From Massilia varians (GTDB taxonomy: Bacteria; Pseudomonadota; Gammaproteobacteria; Burkholderiales; Burkholderiaceae_D): a stretch of 64,000 nt of DNA. Location of the stretch: positions 124,001 to 188,000 of the forward strand of contig NZ_AP026966.1 of NCBI RefSeq assembly GCF_027923905.1, in the 5' to 3' direction. The position numbers were made by a program, and so were the translations under genes. Within the stretch, counting starts at the first letter, position 1. Every line of letters begins with the position of its first letter. The notes under the pieces are model-generated. The model was not told the DNA's origin, did no database searches, and saw only the letters and a program-made list of their open reading frames with translations. Positions 1 through 11,649 of the stretch are shown piece after piece.

Positions 1-505
1 CGAAGGGCTCGTCGTACATGATCAGTTCGGGGTCGAGCGCGACGGCGCGGGCGACGGCCACGCGGCGCGCCATGCCGCCCGAGATCTCGGCCGGCTTCAG
101 GCGGTGCGCGTTACGCAGGCCGACGGCGTTGAGTTTCATCAGGACCAAGTCGCGGATCACTTCTTCCGGCAGGTCGGTATGTTCGCGCAGCGGAAAGGCG
201 ACGTTGTCGAACACCGACAGGTCGGTAAACAGCGCGCCGAACTGGAACAGCATGCCCATGCGGCGGCGCAGGCGGTACAGGCCTTCGGTATTGAGCTGGT
301 GCACGACTTCGCCGCCCACGCGCACCTCGCCGCGCTGCGGGCGGATCTGGCCGCCGATCAGGCGCAGGACCGTGGTCTTGCCACAGCCCGAACCGCCCAT
401 GACGGCCACGAGCTTGCCGCGCGGAAAGTCCATGCGCAGGTTCGACAGGATGGAACGCTCCCCGTACGCAAAGTGCAGATCGCGGATTTCAACTAGGTTG
501 GACAC
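1..505 (-). CDS. mlaF: Phospholipid ABC transporter ATP-binding protein MlaF (5' part, runs off the left edge)
   Basis: ATPase of the Mla system, which moves phospholipids between the outer and inner membranes and keeps the outer leaflet asymmetric. About 168 N-terminal residues are visible. Walker A is GGSGCGKTT near residue 37, the Q-loop is LFQFGALF, and the signature ISGGMARR has the G-M-A-R-R form typical of MlaF rather than generic ABC ATPases. The Walker B segment ending in YDEPF is cut by the window edge. The start is taken as GTG at 505, since the protein then begins VSNLVEIRDLHFAYG, a normal length before the first beta strand. mlaE, mlaD and the rest would be expected beyond the left edge. 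Alternative: another MCE-linked ATPase, less likely given the signature motif. Confidence 0.88.
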   Translation of the reverse strand, partial: MSNLVEIRDLHFAYGERSILSNLRMDFPRGKLVAVMGGSGCGKTTVLRLIGGQIRPQRGEVRVGGEVVHQLNTEGLYRLRRRMGMLFQFGALFTDLSVFDNVAFPLREHTDLPEEVIRDLVLMKLNAVGLRNAHRLKPAEISGGMARRVAVARAVALDPELIMYDEPF

Positions 506-910
506 AGCGTGTTTGATATTTTGGGTAATCCGTTATTGTAGTGCAGAAAGCTTATGCCCCGCTTGAGCTGGCCCAGTCCCAGCGGTTCGGTCGCGCTGAC
601 GCTGCAAGAAAAGTAACTCGCTGGTCAGATATTTCTGCGTCTAAGCTACTGTTTTTTAAGAGATATGTATCTCTAACAAGCAACCACTTGTCGAATTATA
701 TCAATGAATACGATGGGAAATCCAAACATACATTTTCGAATGTATTTTTTCGTATGCATGTCATCTGGCTGTCGTGTGATGCGCTGCAATAAGCCTTAGC
801 GTAAGGACGCCAGCCGCCCTCTTGTCGTGCGGACGCGCACATAAGTGTGCAGGTCGAATGTAAATACCTGGAAGCTGTTGGACCTTGTCCACAGTATTGC
901 GGAGACGACG
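506..910. other. Intergenic stretch with an AT-rich core
   Basis: No convincing gene. Positions about 625-780 are clearly more AT-rich than the surroundings and hold short inverted motifs such as gagatatgtatctc. The open frame across 541-792 has no ribosome binding site and no recognisable product. The stretch separates the mlaF start from the gltD terminator and must carry the mlaF promoter. Confidence 0.5.
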
Positions 911-937
911 AAAAAAAAGGCGGCCGAAGCCGCCTTT
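911..937 (-). terminator. Rho-independent terminator of gltBD
   Basis: Read on the minus strand: a 9-bp perfect stem AAAGGCGGC / GCCGCCTTT closing a TTCG tetraloop, followed by a run of T. It lies about 30 bases after the gltD stop codon. Confidence 0.9.
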
Positions 938-963
938 GTCCCGGTGTCGCGTCCCCGAGGAAG

Positions 964-2427
<1,464 letters not shown>

Positions 2428-2455
2428 GTTGTTTTCCTTATCTCGCTATTTCTGA

Positions 2456-5400
2456 TCAGGCCGCCAGCTCGATCTTGTCGTTCGCTTCTTCCATGCTCGA
2501 GTTATGCATCTCTTCGAGCGCGCGCTTGTAGTCGGTCGGGAAGACCTTCACGAACTTGCCGCGGCTGTTGGCCCAGTCGTCCAGCAGGTTGCGCGCGCGG
2601 GTCGAACCCGTGTGCTTGAAGTGGCGCTCGATCAGGCGGCGCAGGATGACCTCGTCCGACTCGCGCTCGCCGCCGCGGGTCTGGCTGTGCCAGCCGGCCT
2701 GGCCAGCCTGGCCCTGCTGCTTGGTGGTGAGCACCGGTTCCAGGTTCACCATCGTGGTATTGCACTTGCCTTCGAACTCGCCCTTCGGGTCGTACACGTA
2801 GGCGACGCCGCCCGACATGCCGGCCGCGAAGTTGCGGCCGGTCTCGCCCAGCACCACGACGGTACCGCCGGTCATGTATTCGCAGCCGTGGTCGCCGCAG
2901 CCCTCGACCACCGCTGTGGCACCCGAGTTACGCACCGCGAAGCGCTCGCCGGCCACTCCGTTGAAGAAGGCCTCGCCCGAGATCGCGCCGTACAGCACGG
3001 TGTTGCCGACGATGATGTTGTCCACCGCCCAGCCGCGGAACTCGGTGTTCGGACGCACGATGATGCGGCCGCCCGACAGGCCCTTGCCGACGTAGTCGTT
3101 GCCCTCGCCCACCAGGTCGATCGTGATGCCGGCTGCCAGGAAGGCCGCGGCCGACTGGCCAGCGGTGCCCTGCAGCTGGATGTGGATGGTGTCGTCCGGC
3201 AGGCCGGCGTGGCCGTAGCGCTTGGCCACTTCGCCCGACAGCATGGTGCCCACGGTGCGGTTCAGGTTCTTCACCGGCGAGATGAAGGACACGCGTTCGC
3301 CCTTCTCCAGCGCGGCCTTGGCCTGGGCGATCAGCTTGTGGTCCAGGGCACGGTCGAGGCCATGGTCCTGGCCGTCGGTGTGGAACAGGGCGCGCGGCGA
3401 ATCGACCTTCGGCTGGTAGAAGATGTTCGAGAAGTCCAGGCCCTGCGCCTTCCAGTGCTGGACAGCGCGTGCCTTGTCGAGCAGGTCGGTTCGCCCGATC
3501 AGCTCGTCGTAGCTGCGGATGCCCAGCTGCGCCATGATCTGGCGCGCTTCCTCGGCAACGAAGAAGAAGTAGTTCACCACGTGCTCTGGTTTACCCTGGA
3601 ACTTGGCGCGCAGGACCGGGTCCTGGGTCGCGACGCCGACCGGGCAGGTATTCAGGTGGCACTTGCGCATCATGATGCAGCCTTCGACCACCAGCGGCGC
3701 GGTCGCAAAGCCGATTTCGTCGGCGCCCAACATGGCGGCGACCACGACGTCGCGGCCGGTGCGCATCTGGCCGTCCGCCTGGACGCGGATGCGGCTGCGC
3801 AGGCCGTTGAGCACCAGCGTCTGCTGGGTCTCGGCCAGGCCCAGCTCCCATGGGGTGCCGGCGTGCTTGACCGAGGACAGCGGCGAAGCGCCGGTGCCGC
3901 CGTCGTGGCCGGCCACCACCACATGGTCGGCCTTGGCCTTCGAGACGCCCGCGGCGACGGTGCCGATGCCCACTTCCGAGACCAGCTTGACCGAGATCGA
4001 GGCGTTCGGGTTGACGTTCTTGAGGTCGTGGATCAGCTGCGCCAGGTCTTCGATCGAATAGATGTCGTGGTGCGGCGGCGGCGAGATCAGGCCCACGCCC
4101 GGCACCGACACGCGCAGGGACGCGATGTATTCGGACACCTTGTGGCCCGGCAGTTGGCCGCCTTCGCCCGGTTTTGCGCCTTGCGCCATCTTGATCTGGA
4201 TCTGGTCGGCCGAGGCCAGGTACTCGGCGGAGACGCCGAAGCGGCCCGACGCCACCTGCTTGATCTTCGAGCGCAGCGAATCGCCCTCTTCCAGCGGGAT
4301 GTCGGCCACCACGCGGTCCGCGCCCAGGATCGAGGCCAGGCTCTCGCCCTTGGCGATTCGGATGCCCTTGAACTCCCCCATGTAGCGGCGCGGATCCTCG
4401 CCGCCTTCGCCGGTGTTCGACTTGCCGCCGATGCGGTTCATGGCAATCGCCAGGGTGGCGTGCGCTTCGGTACTGATCGAGCCGAGCGACATCGCGCCGG
4501 TGGCAAAACGCTTGACGATTTCCTTGGCCGGCTCGACTTCTTCCAGCGGGATGGCTTTCGACGGATCGATCCTGAACTCGAACAGGCCGCGCAGGGTCAG
4601 GTGGCGGCGGCTCTGGTCGTTGATGATCTGCGCGTATTCCTTGTAGGTGCTGAAGTTGTTGGCGCGGGTCGAGTGCTGCAGCTTGGCGATCGCGTCCGGG
4701 GTCCACAGGTGGTCTTCGCCGCGCACGCGGAAGGCGTACTCGCCGCCGGTGTCGAGCGCGTTGGCCAGCACCGGGTCGTTGCCGAAGGCCAGCGCGTGCA
4801 GGCGCAGCGCTTCCTCCGCCACTTCGAACAGGCCGATGCCTTCCACGGTGGACGAGGTGCCGCGGAAGTACTTGTCGACCAGCGACTTGTTCAGGCCCAC
4901 GGCTTCGAAGATCTGGGCGCCGCAGTAGGACATGTAGGTGGAGATGCCCATCTTGGACATCACCTTCATCAAGCCCTTGCCCACCGCCTTGGTGTAGTTA
5001 TAGATCGCCTTGTCGGCATCCATCTCGTGCGGCAGGTTGTGCGCCAGGTCGGCCAGGGTTTCCAGTGCGAGATAGGGGTGCACGGCTTCCGCGCCGTAGC
5101 CGGCCAGCAGCGCGAAGTGGTGGGTCTCGCGGGCCGAGCCGGTTTCGACCACCAGGCCGGTGGAGGCGCGCAGGCCGCGGCCCACCAGGTGCTGGTGGAT
5201 GGTCGAGGTGGCCAGCAGCGCGGGAATCGCGACCTGTTCGGCGGAGAGGTTGCGGTCCGAGACGATCAGGATGTTGTGGCCCGACTTGACCGCATCCACG
5301 GCTTCGGCGCACAGCGAGGCGAGACAGGCTTCGATGCCTTCCTTGCCCCAGGCGACCGGATAGCAGATGTTCAGCTCATAGGACTTGAACTTGCCTCCGG

Positions 5401-7177
5401 TGTGCAGGCTGATGGCGCGCAGGCGCGCCATGTCGTCGAAGCCGAGGATCGGCTGCGCCACTTCAAGGCGCATCGGCGGGTTGACGTTGTTGGTGTCCAG
5501 CAGGTTCGGCTTCGGGCCGATGAAGGAGACCAGCGACATGACCATGCTTTCGCGGATCGGGTCGATCGGCGGATTGGTCACTTGCGCAAACAATTGTTTA
5601 AAGTAGTTATACAAAGGTTTGAGCTTGTTCGACATGACCGCCAGCGGCGAGTCGTTGCCCATCGAACCGGTGGCTTCCTCGCCCAGCACCGCCATCGGCG
5701 CCATCAGGAACTTCAGGTCTTCCTGGGTGTAGCCGAAGGCCTGCTGGCGGTCCAGCAGCGGCACCGCCGCTTTTTCACCTTGCGCATCCTTGACGCGGTG
5801 CTGGGGGAGCTGCGATTCGGACAGCTTGATCTCGTTGAGCTTGATGCGCACCGACTTGATCCAGGCTTTATACGGCTTGGCGTTCGAGTAGGTGTCCTTC
5901 AGCTCCTTGTCGTCGATGATGCGGCCGGCTTCCAGGTCGATCAGGAACATCTTGCCCGGCTGGAGGCGCCATTTCTTGACGATGCGCGATTCGGGAATCG
6001 GCAGCACGCCCGATTCCGAGGCCATGACGACCAGGTCGTCCTCGGTGATGACGTAGCGCGCCGGGCGCAGGCCGTTGCGGTCCAGGGTGCCGCCGATGTG
6101 GCGGCCGTCGGTGAAGGCCATGGCGGCGGGGCCGTCCCACGGTTCCATCATCGCGGCGTGGTATTCGTAGAAGGCGCGGCGGTTGTCGTCCATCGAGGTG
6201 TGGTTTTCCCAGGCTTCCGGGATCATCATCATCATCGCCTGGGCGACCGGATAGCCGGCCATCACCAGGAGCTCGAGCGCATTATCGAAGCAGGCGGTGT
6301 CGGACTGGCCTTCATAGATCAGCGGGAACAGCTTGCCCAGGTCGTCGCCCAGCACGGCGGATTTCAGCACGCCTTCGCGGGCACGGGTCCAGTTGAAGTT
6401 GCCCTTGACGGTGTTGATCTCGCCGTTGTGCGCGATCAGGCGGTAAGGGTGGGCCAGCGGCCATTCCGGGAAGGTGTTGGTCGAGAAGCGCTGGTGCACC
6501 AAGGCGAGGGCCGAGATGCAGCGCGGATCCTGCAGGTCCTTGTAGTACACGCCGACCTGGTCGGCCAGCAGCAGGCCCTTGTAGACGATGGTGCGCGCCG
6601 ACATCGAGGGCACGAAGAACTCCTTGCCGTGCAGGAGCTTCAGGGCCTGGATCGCGTGGCCGGACGACTTGCGGATGACGTAGAGCTTGCGCTCGAGCGC
6701 GTCGGTCACCATGATGTCCGGGCCGCGGCCGATGAAGATCTGGCGGATCACCGGCTCCTTGGCTTTCACGAAGGGCGACATCGGCATGGTCTCGTCGACC
6801 GGCACGTTGCGCCAGCCGAGCACGACCTGGCCTTCGATGCGCACGGCGCGTTCGATTTCCTGTTCGCAGGCGATGCGCGAAGCGTGTTCCTTCGGCAGGA
6901 ACACCATGCCGACGCCGTATTCGCCGGGCGGCGGCAGTTCCACGCCCTGCTTGGCCATCTCGTCGCGGAAGTACTGGTCCGGGATCTGGATCAGGATACC
7001 GGCGCCGTCGCCCATCAGCGGATCGGCACCGACCGCGCCGCGGTGGTCGAGGTTCTTCAGGATCTGCAGGCCCTGCTCGATGATCGAGTGGCTCTTGTTG
7101 CCCTTGATATGGGCGATGAAACCGACGCCGCAGGCATCGTGTTCATTGGCGGGATCGTACAAACCTTGGGCAATCAT
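2456..7177 (-). CDS. gltB: Glutamate synthase large subunit
   Basis: Large (alpha) subunit of GOGAT, 1573 aa. The N-terminal class II glutamine amidotransferase domain carries the nucleophile in HDACGVGF (Cys16), which would become the mature N terminus after removal of a 15-residue propeptide. The central and FMN-binding synthase domains follow (about 480-1280), with the 3Fe-4S cysteines in [15 protein letters not shown]. The C-terminal GXGXG beta-helix domain contains the repeated glycine pattern ([14 protein letters not shown]). Ammonia released from glutamine is channelled to 2-oxoglutarate. First gene of the gltBD operon; ATG at 7177 is preceded by a GTGGAG-like ribosome binding site. 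Confidence 0.97.
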   Translation of the reverse strand: MIAQGLYDPANEHDACGVGFIAHIKGNKSHSIIEQGLQILKNLDHRGAVGADPLMGDGAGILIQIPDQYFRDEMAKQGVELPPPGEYGVGMVFLPKEHASRIACEQEIERAVRIEGQVVLGWRNVPVDETMPMSPFVKAKEPVIRQIFIGRGPDIMVTDALERKLYVIRKSSGHAIQALKLLHGKEFFVPSMSARTIVYKGLLLADQVGVYYKDLQDPRCISALALVHQRFSTNTFPEWPLAHPYRLIAHNGEINTVKGNFNWTRAREGVLKSAVLGDDLGKLFPLIYEGQSDTACFDNALELLVMAGYPVAQAMMMMIPEAWENHTSMDDNRRAFYEYHAAMMEPWDGPAAMAFTDGRHIGGTLDRNGLRPARYVITEDDLVVMASESGVLPIPESRIVKKWRLQPGKMFLIDLEAGRIIDDKELKDTYSNAKPYKAWIKSVRIKLNEIKLSESQLPQHRVKDAQGEKAAVPLLDRQQAFGYTQEDLKFLMAPMAVLGEEATGSMGNDSPLAVMSNKLKPLYNYFKQLFAQVTNPPIDPIRESMVMSLVSFIGPKPNLLDTNNVNPPMRLEVAQPILGFDDMARLRAISLHTGGKFKSYELNICYPVAWGKEGIEACLASLCAEAVDAVKSGHNILIVSDRNLSAEQVAIPALLATSTIHQHLVGRGLRASTGLVVETGSARETHHFALLAGYGAEAVHPYLALETLADLAHNLPHEMDADKAIYNYTKAVGKGLMKVMSKMGISTYMSYCGAQIFEAVGLNKSLVDKYFRGTSSTVEGIGLFEVAEEALRLHALAFGNDPVLANALDTGGEYAFRVRGEDHLWTPDAIAKLQHSTRANNFSTYKEYAQIINDQSRRHLTLRGLFEFRIDPSKAIPLEEVEPAKEIVKRFATGAMSLGSISTEAHATLAIAMNRIGGKSNTGEGGEDPRRYMGEFKGIRIAKGESLASILGADRVVADIPLEEGDSLRSKIKQVASGRFGVSAEYLASADQIQIKMAQGAKPGEGGQLPGHKVSEYIASLRVSVPGVGLISPPPHHDIYSIEDLAQLIHDLKNVNPNASISVKLVSEVGIGTVAAGVSKAKADHVVVAGHDGGTGASPLSSVKHAGTPWELGLAETQQTLVLNGLRSRIRVQADGQMRTGRDVVVAAMLGADEIGFATAPLVVEGCIMMRKCHLNTCPVGVATQDPVLRAKFQGKPEHVVNYFFFVAEEARQIMAQLGIRSYDELIGRTDLLDKARAVQHWKAQGLDFSNIFYQPKVDSPRALFHTDGQDHGLDRALDHKLIAQAKAALEKGERVSFISPVKNLNRTVGTMLSGEVAKRYGHAGLPDDTIHIQLQGTAGQSAAAFLAAGITIDLVGEGNDYVGKGLSGGRIIVRPNTEFRGWAVDNIIVGNTVLYGAISGEAFFNGVAGERFAVRNSGATAVVEGCGDHGCEYMTGGTVVVLGETGRNFAAGMSGGVAYVYDPKGEFEGKCNTTMVNLEPVLTTKQQGQAGQAGWHSQTRGGERESDEVILRRLIERHFKHTGSTRARNLLDDWANSRGKFVKVFPTDYKRALEEMHNSSMEEANDKIELAA

Positions 7178-7454
7178 GAGGCAATCTCCACAGCTTTTTC
7201 AGGGGTCGAAAATCGAGAATAGTGCAACGCAGCACAAACGTAAACAAAAACAATTAGGGTCAGAGTCGAATTGTTTGATAACTTTTTGAAGTATTTATTA
7301 TATGGGGACAGAGTAGATAGAAGGCATGGAAATCTTGCCTCTTTCTGATAAGCCCTTGATTTTAATGATGAGAAGCGGCGACACCCCCTATCACCGCAAG
7401 CCCGTCCGAATGTCACAAATCGCGTTCCCAGCCCTGTCTCGACCGGTGCTGAAC
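7178..7454. other. gltB upstream region with REP-like motifs
   Basis: No gene is apparent. It must contain the gltB promoter. It holds two copies of a REP-like word (7251-7273 and 7303-7314) related to those on the other side of the RAYT gene. The part around 7270-7310 is AT-rich. Confidence 0.5.
7251..7314 (+). repeat. REP-like motifs, left flank of the RAYT gene
   Basis: Two words on the plus strand: AGGGTCAGAGTC at 7256-7267, enclosed by CAATT/AATTG, and TGGGGACAGAGT at 7303-7314. They match the words on the right of the transposase gene but in inverted orientation, the arrangement expected for REP sequences mobilised by a REP-associated tyrosine transposase. Confidence 0.6.
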
Positions 7455-7483
7455 AAAAAAAGGGCACGAATAATCGTGCCCTT
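7455..7483 (-). terminator. Terminator of the RAYT gene
   Basis: On the minus strand: AAGGGCACGA, a 4-base loop, TCGTGCCC and a T run. It begins about 18 bases after the transposase stop codon and would insulate gltB from read-through. Confidence 0.88.
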
Positions 7484-7500
7484 GATCAGTTGCTGATTGT

Positions 7501-8211
7501 TTATGCTTGCGGAGGCGGCGGGATCGGCTCCCGGAACGGCCGCCCGCGCTTGGCCGGCAGGATCTGGCGCTTGGTCCGGCGCTCGAGCTCGGCCTTGAAG
7601 GCATCCGAACCCAGGGGCTGGTTCTTCAGCACCGAGGCGGTGAGGAAATCGACTTCTTCCTGGGGAATGCCCTGCATGACTAGTTCGGTGTAGGCCGCTT
7701 CGCGCTGGAAGGGCGTGTTGCCCAGGCCCCAGTAGAGCAGGTGGTCGGTGACGAGGGCGTCGCTGCGCGCGCCGGCGTGGTGGGCGTAGCTCGACCACGG
7801 ATAGTCCAGCGGCGCCGCCACCAGCCCGGCCCGCAGCGGATTGAGTTCGATGTAGCGGCTGCAGACCAGGAAATAATGCTCGGTATCGACCAGCGAGGTG
7901 CGGAAGCGCCCTTCGAACAGGCCGCCCGTGCGCGCGTACTTCTGATTGAACCAGGGGACGTAGAAGCGGCCAACCTTCTGCATCATCAGCGCCAGCCCGG
8001 ACTCGTTGGAAGGCGTGGCCAGCAGGTGGAGGTGGTTCGGCATCAGCACATAGGCGTGGATCGCCACCTCGTAAAAACGCGCCGCTTCCTTCAGCCAGCC
8101 GAGGAAGCGCCGATAATCCTCCTCTTCATGGAAGATCGGCTGGCGGTTGTTGCCGCGCTGGATGACGTGGTGCGGCTGGTTCGGGATGACGAGTCGGGGA
8201 AGGCGTGCCAT
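7501..8211 (-). CDS. REP-associated tyrosine transposase (RAYT, TnpA_REP)
   Basis: Y1-type HUH single-strand transposase of the family that spreads REP palindromes. From ATG at 8211 the protein is 236 aa and starts MARLPRLVIPNQPHHVIQRG, the standard family N terminus; an in-frame ATG 21 bases upstream (8232) is less likely. The HUH metal-binding motif is MPNHLHLL near residue 70 and the putative catalytic tyrosine sits in RYIELNPLRAG. REP-like words flank it on both sides in inverted orientation, and it has its own terminator. It carries no insertion-sequence ends of its own, as usual for domesticated RAYTs. The C terminus ends in a Pro-rich tail. Confidence 0.9.
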   Translation of the reverse strand: MARLPRLVIPNQPHHVIQRGNNRQPIFHEEEDYRRFLGWLKEAARFYEVAIHAYVLMPNHLHLLATPSNESGLALMMQKVGRFYVPWFNQKYARTGGLFEGRFRTSLVDTEHYFLVCSRYIELNPLRAGLVAAPLDYPWSSYAHHAGARSDALVTDHLLYWGLGNTPFQREAAYTELVMQGIPQEEVDFLTASVLKNQPLGSDAFKAELERRTKRQILPAKRGRPFREPIPPPPQA

Positions 8212-8252
8212 GATGTATGCTGAGTCGAGCATGCATTATAGTCCAGAAGCGC

Positions 8253-8311
8253 GACTCTGTCCCCAATTGATTGCGGGCGCGCTTAAAAAACGTCTGACTC
8301 TGTCCCCAATT
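8253..8311 (-). repeat. REP-like motifs, right flank of the RAYT gene
   Basis: Two copies of GACTCTGTCCCCAATT (8253-8268 and 8296-8311, plus-strand reading) about 43 bases apart. The second overlaps the stop codon of the neighbouring secreted protein gene. They are the inverse of the words at 7251-7314. Confidence 0.65.
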
Positions 8312-9185
8312 ACTGTCCAGCTGCCGCTGTCAAGAGCGGAAGCGGGTCCACGACGGTGAATGCGCCCGACTGTTCGGCATACTGGCGCAGCGGGAAAACA
8401 TGGCCCTGGCCGTAGATCACCAAGAGCCGCTCCTGCGGACCCTCCGCCAGCCGCACCAGGTTCGCGAAAATCTTGAGGTTGCGCGCATACCAGGCGCCGA
8501 CCCAGTTTGCACCTGGATAATCCTTGCCGTTATTGAACATCGCGTAATCAAAATAGGCCCGGTTCATCTTCTCCAGCTTGTCCGGCTGGTTGAAGTGCAC
8601 ATACCAGCGGGTCACCGGTTCGCGGCGCATCATCGCGTTCTCCTCCTGCACCCAGGCCGGATTGGCCATGGCGGCAAAGCGCGCCGGGTGCGCGCCGCCC
8701 TCGTTCATGGCCCAGGTCTTGAAGTCATACTCGGCGATCGGCCCCGGCGGCGCATATTTCCAGTCCACCGCATACAGGCGCGGATGACCGAGTCTGGCAG
8801 CGATGCGCATGCCGAGCTGGTCCGTCTCTCCGCGGGCCAGCTGGTAGCTGCCCTGGCGGTAGCCGGCGTAGCGTTCGTCCAGCGCGGCCTGCTCGGCCAG
8901 CTGCACCTCCACCGCCACCTTGGTTGGCCTGAAACGCGCCAGCGCCTCGGCCAGGGCGGCGATCTCGTTCTGGCGCTGCGGCTCCAGCACGTCCGGCACG
9001 CTGGTGTTGACCAGGTCCCTGCCATGGTTGGCCAGATGGGTGCTGGCGACGAACATGATCTGCGGACGCTGCGCCGGCGCGCGCTCGCGCAGCAGTTCGG
9101 TGGACTGGGCATGCGCGACGGCAGGACCGCCGGCCAGCAGGCAGAGCGACAATGCGGACATGGCGGAAAGGCGATAGCGCGACAT
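8310..9185 (-). CDS. Secreted protein resembling DUF5694
   Basis: 291-aa protein with a clear Sec signal peptide (residues 1-27, cleavage likely after AHA-QS). The mature part (MFVASTHLANHGRDL, then EVQLAEQAALDERYAGYR) resembles periplasmic DUF5694 proteins as I remember them, a family distantly related to TraB/GumN-type folds; the biochemical role is unknown. The histidine in ASTHLANHG and the terminal YGQGH segment are possible metal or active-site residues, but this is a guess. The start is placed at ATG 9185 because the signal peptide begins there; an open frame extends further upstream but overlaps the response regulator antisense to its reading. The stop codon lies inside a REP-like motif. 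Confidence 0.78.
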   Translation of the reverse strand: MSRYRLSAMSALSLCLLAGGPAVAHAQSTELLRERAPAQRPQIMFVASTHLANHGRDLVNTSVPDVLEPQRQNEIAALAEALARFRPTKVAVEVQLAEQAALDERYAGYRQGSYQLARGETDQLGMRIAARLGHPRLYAVDWKYAPPGPIAEYDFKTWAMNEGGAHPARFAAMANPAWVQEENAMMRREPVTRWYVHFNQPDKLEKMNRAYFDYAMFNNGKDYPGANWVGAWYARNLKIFANLVRLAEGPQERLLVIYGQGHVFPLRQYAEQSGAFTVVDPLPLLTAAAGQ

Positions 9186-9322
9186 GGGGCTCCTTTGCTT
9201 CGGTCGTTTCGGTACACGGGACAGGCGGAGTGTAGCGAGCGGCAGAGGCGTCGAAGGAGCGCCATGCGACAGACGGCAGGAATGCCGTCCTGGAATGAAA
9301 AATCGCGGGGAAAACGCCGCCG

Positions 9323-10003
9323 TCAGGCCAGCGTGAAACCGGCCGAGAGGCTGTAGCCTTCGCCGTAGGCGCTGCGCAGGGGCAGGTCTTGGCCGAGGCC
9401 GGAACGGGCTTTCTTGCGCAGGCGGTAGACCAGCATGTCGACCCGGCGGCTGGCGTCCGGGTCTTCGCCGCCCATGCCGGCGACGATCACCTGGCGCGGC
9501 ACCGGACGGGTGTTGATGGTCAGGAGGTGCAGGAAATTGCACTCCTTTTCGGTCAGGTCGATCATCTTGCCGCCCAGCTCGAGCTGGCGCGCGCTCACGC
9601 GCAGGGTCCACTTGCTCGGCGCCGGCGCCGGATCGGCCGGACGCACGCGGCGGTCCAGCGCTTCGATGTGCGCCGCCAGTTCGGGGAACTTGATCGGCTT
9701 GGTCAGGTAGTGGTCGGCGCCCAGGCGCAGCCCGAGGATGCGGTGGTCGAACGCGACCCGGCCGGTCAGCACCAGCAGGCCGATCTCCGGGTACAGCTGG
9801 CGCATCCGTGGAATGACGTTGAAACCATCCTCGTCCGGCAGGCCGAGATCGAGCACGACGACCGCTGCCGGGGTGCGCGTCAGCGCCGCCCACATCTCGC
9901 TTGCGGTCTTGGCGATCGTGACGTCGTGGTCCAGCTCCCGCAGGAACTCGGCCATGTCGTCGGCGTATTCGCCATTGTCTTCAACAATCAGTATCTGCGT
10001 CAT
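9323..10003 (-). CDS. OmpR-family response regulator
   Basis: 226-aa two-component regulator. The receiver domain (1-115) has the acidic pocket at Asp9, phosphoacceptor Asp52 (VVVLDLGLPDEDG) and conserved Lys102 (LTKPIK). A winged-helix DNA-binding domain follows (about 130-222), ending in RSAYGEGYSL. The gene starts 12 bases after the stop of the adjacent histidine kinase gene and is co-transcribed with it. Targets are unknown. The linker is rich in Pro and Ala. Confidence 0.93.
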   Translation of the reverse strand: MTQILIVEDNGEYADDMAEFLRELDHDVTIAKTASEMWAALTRTPAAVVVLDLGLPDEDGFNVIPRMRQLYPEIGLLVLTGRVAFDHRILGLRLGADHYLTKPIKFPELAAHIEALDRRVRPADPAPAPSKWTLRVSARQLELGGKMIDLTEKECNFLHLLTINTRPVPRQVIVAGMGGEDPDASRRVDMLVYRLRKKARSGLGQDLPLRSAYGEGYSLSAGFTLA

Positions 10004-10015
10004 GGATTGGTCAGG

Positions 10016-11164
10016 TTAATGATCGGTCCGATTATCACTGTTGGGAGAGGATGAGGCAAGTTGTTGTTGGCCGTTAATATCCAGGGCGGGTAACCAAAGC
10101 CGGAATTCCTTGCCGTCTTCTCCCAGGCGCAGCATGCCGCCATGGACGTCGACGATCGAGCGCGCCATGTAGAGCCCCAGTCCACTGCCCGGCAGGCCGG
10201 CGGCATTGCTGCCGCGGTAGCCTTTGTCGAAAATGCAGGCTGCATCTTCCGGCGGCACGCCCGTGCCTTCGTCGCGCACCGTGAACTCGACCCCGTTGCC
10301 GCTGCGGCGTGCGCCCAGCGTCACCTTGCTGCCGGCCGGCGAGTACAGCAAGGCATTGTCGACCAGGACCTTGAGCGCCAGGCCCAATCCCTCCGGCTCG
10401 CCGCGCAGGCCTTGCGTCAGTGTTTCCGCGTCGAGCACCGCTTCGCGGCCCGCCTCGCGCAACTGCTTGACGCCGGCATCCAGCAGGTCGCGCGCGGCGA
10501 TCGTGTTCGGCTGGCGCACCTTGCCGATCGCGGCCATGCGGTCGGGCGATAAATATTCATCCAGCATGGCAATCAGGCGGTCCGTCGCGACCGCGATCTT
10601 GCGGTAGCGCTGGCGCACCGCGTCGTCGACACCCTGGGTGGTCGCTTCCAGGCGCTGGATCGCGCCATCGATGGTCGCCAGCGGCGTGCGGAATTCGTGG
10701 TTCAGCATGCTCGCGAAACGGCGCTGGTCGGCCTGGTGGGCGCGCTGCGCCGACAGGTCGCGCAGCAGTCCCACCAGCGAGCGGCTGGCGTCCTCGTTGC
10801 GGACCACCGTGGCGATCACCTGCAGCCCGACCGGATGGCCATCCGCGTTGCGCACGTCGACTTCCTGCACGCGGCGCTCGCCCGGAACGAGGCCGTCGTG
10901 CGCGGCGAGCTGCAGGCCGAGCGCGCCCAGCGCTTCGTCCGTGCCGTCGCCCAGGAGCGCGGCCTGCAGGGCGCCGGCCGCGTGGCCCAGCAAGGCGGAG
11001 AATGCCGGGCTCAGGTAGCGCAGCGTGTGCGCGGGCAAGTCGATGCTGAAGGCGATGTCGCCCGCGAGTTCGGCGATGGTGCGGAAATGGGCATCGATAC
11101 CGGCAGAGCGTTCCGGACTGGCCGGAGCATGGGGATCGGCAGCCGTGCTACGGGTCATGGGCAT
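10016..11164 (-). CDS. PAS-domain sensor histidine kinase (soluble)
   Basis: 382-aa kinase without membrane segments, so it probably senses a cytoplasmic signal. An N-terminal PAS domain (about 25-140) is followed by a HisKA dimerisation domain with phospho-accepting His156 in MLNHEFRTPL. The HATPase domain has the N box with Asn270 (LVDNALLYSP), the G1 box DEGTGVPP and the G2 box GSGLGLYMA. It sits immediately upstream of its presumed partner, the OmpR-type regulator at 9323-10003. A start at the second Met (MTRSTAAD) is also possible. Confidence 0.92.
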   Translation of the reverse strand: MPMTRSTAADPHAPASPERSAGIDAHFRTIAELAGDIAFSIDLPAHTLRYLSPAFSALLGHAAGALQAALLGDGTDEALGALGLQLAAHDGLVPGERRVQEVDVRNADGHPVGLQVIATVVRNEDASRSLVGLLRDLSAQRAHQADQRRFASMLNHEFRTPLATIDGAIQRLEATTQGVDDAVRQRYRKIAVATDRLIAMLDEYLSPDRMAAIGKVRQPNTIAARDLLDAGVKQLREAGREAVLDAETLTQGLRGEPEGLGLALKVLVDNALLYSPAGSKVTLGARRSGNGVEFTVRDEGTGVPPEDAACIFDKGYRGSNAAGLPGSGLGLYMARSIVDVHGGMLRLGEDGKEFRLWLPALDINGQQQLASSSPNSDNRTDH

Positions 11165-11329
11165 TTCCTGTTATCGATGGGACAATGAATGTTGTCACCC
11201 AGTATATCGTTGCTGCCGGGTCTTTGTATAGAAGCGAGCCCAGCCTTGTCCTGCGCAGGCCGGCGAGCGGCGCATGACCATGATGAAAAATGCGCCACAC
11301 TGCGCGCAGTTGGTGGATAATTCGCGTCT

Positions 11330-11578
11330 ATGAACGATACCGCTACCCTCCCCCCACTCCCGGACCGGCTCTCGATCGACCCGAGCAGCCCTTTTCATAA
11401 CCGCGACGTTTTCCAGCGCGAGATCGGCATTCGCTTCAACGACAAGGATCGCCACGACGTCGAAGAGTATTGCATGAGCGAAGGCTGGATCAAGGTCGCC
11501 GCCGGCCGCACGCTCGACCGCAAGGGCAAGCCGATGCTGATCAAGCTGAAGGGCAAGGTCGAGGCTTATTACAAATAA
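11330..11578 (+). CDS. DUF3297 family protein
   Basis: 82-aa cytoplasmic protein starting MNDTATLPPLPDRLSIDP and ending LKGKVEAYYK, matching the small conserved DUF3297 family of proteobacteria. Function is unknown. It is a single-gene unit, divergent from the kinase operon and convergent with the SNF2 helicase, with which it shares a bidirectional terminator. Confidence 0.88.
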   Translation: MNDTATLPPLPDRLSIDPSSPFHNRDVFQREIGIRFNDKDRHDVEEYCMSEGWIKVAAGRTLDRKGKPMLIKLKGKVEAYYK

Positions 11579-11591
11579 TCCGCATTGATGC

Positions 11592-11627
11592 AAAAAAGGG
11601 CGGCTGGTGCAAACCAGCCGCCCTTTT
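11592..11627. terminator. Bidirectional terminator between the DUF3297 gene and the SNF2 helicase
   Basis: AAAAAGGGCGGCTGGT, loop GCAA, ACCAGCCGCCCTTTTT: a long perfect stem with A and T tracts on both sides, so it can stop transcription from both directions. Confidence 0.93.
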
Positions 11628-11649
11628 TATTCGCGCCTTTGGAGCGCTC

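Noticed and set aside
541-792. Possible 83-aa protein upstream of mlaF
   Set aside because: No ribosome binding site and no recognisable product. The AT-rich sequence simply has few constraints.
2504-7222. 1572-codon open frame antisense to gltB
   Set aside because: Shadow frame created by GC-rich codon use. It is rich in His, Gln, Arg, Ala and Val, has no motif, and lies entirely opposite a clear glutamate synthase gene.
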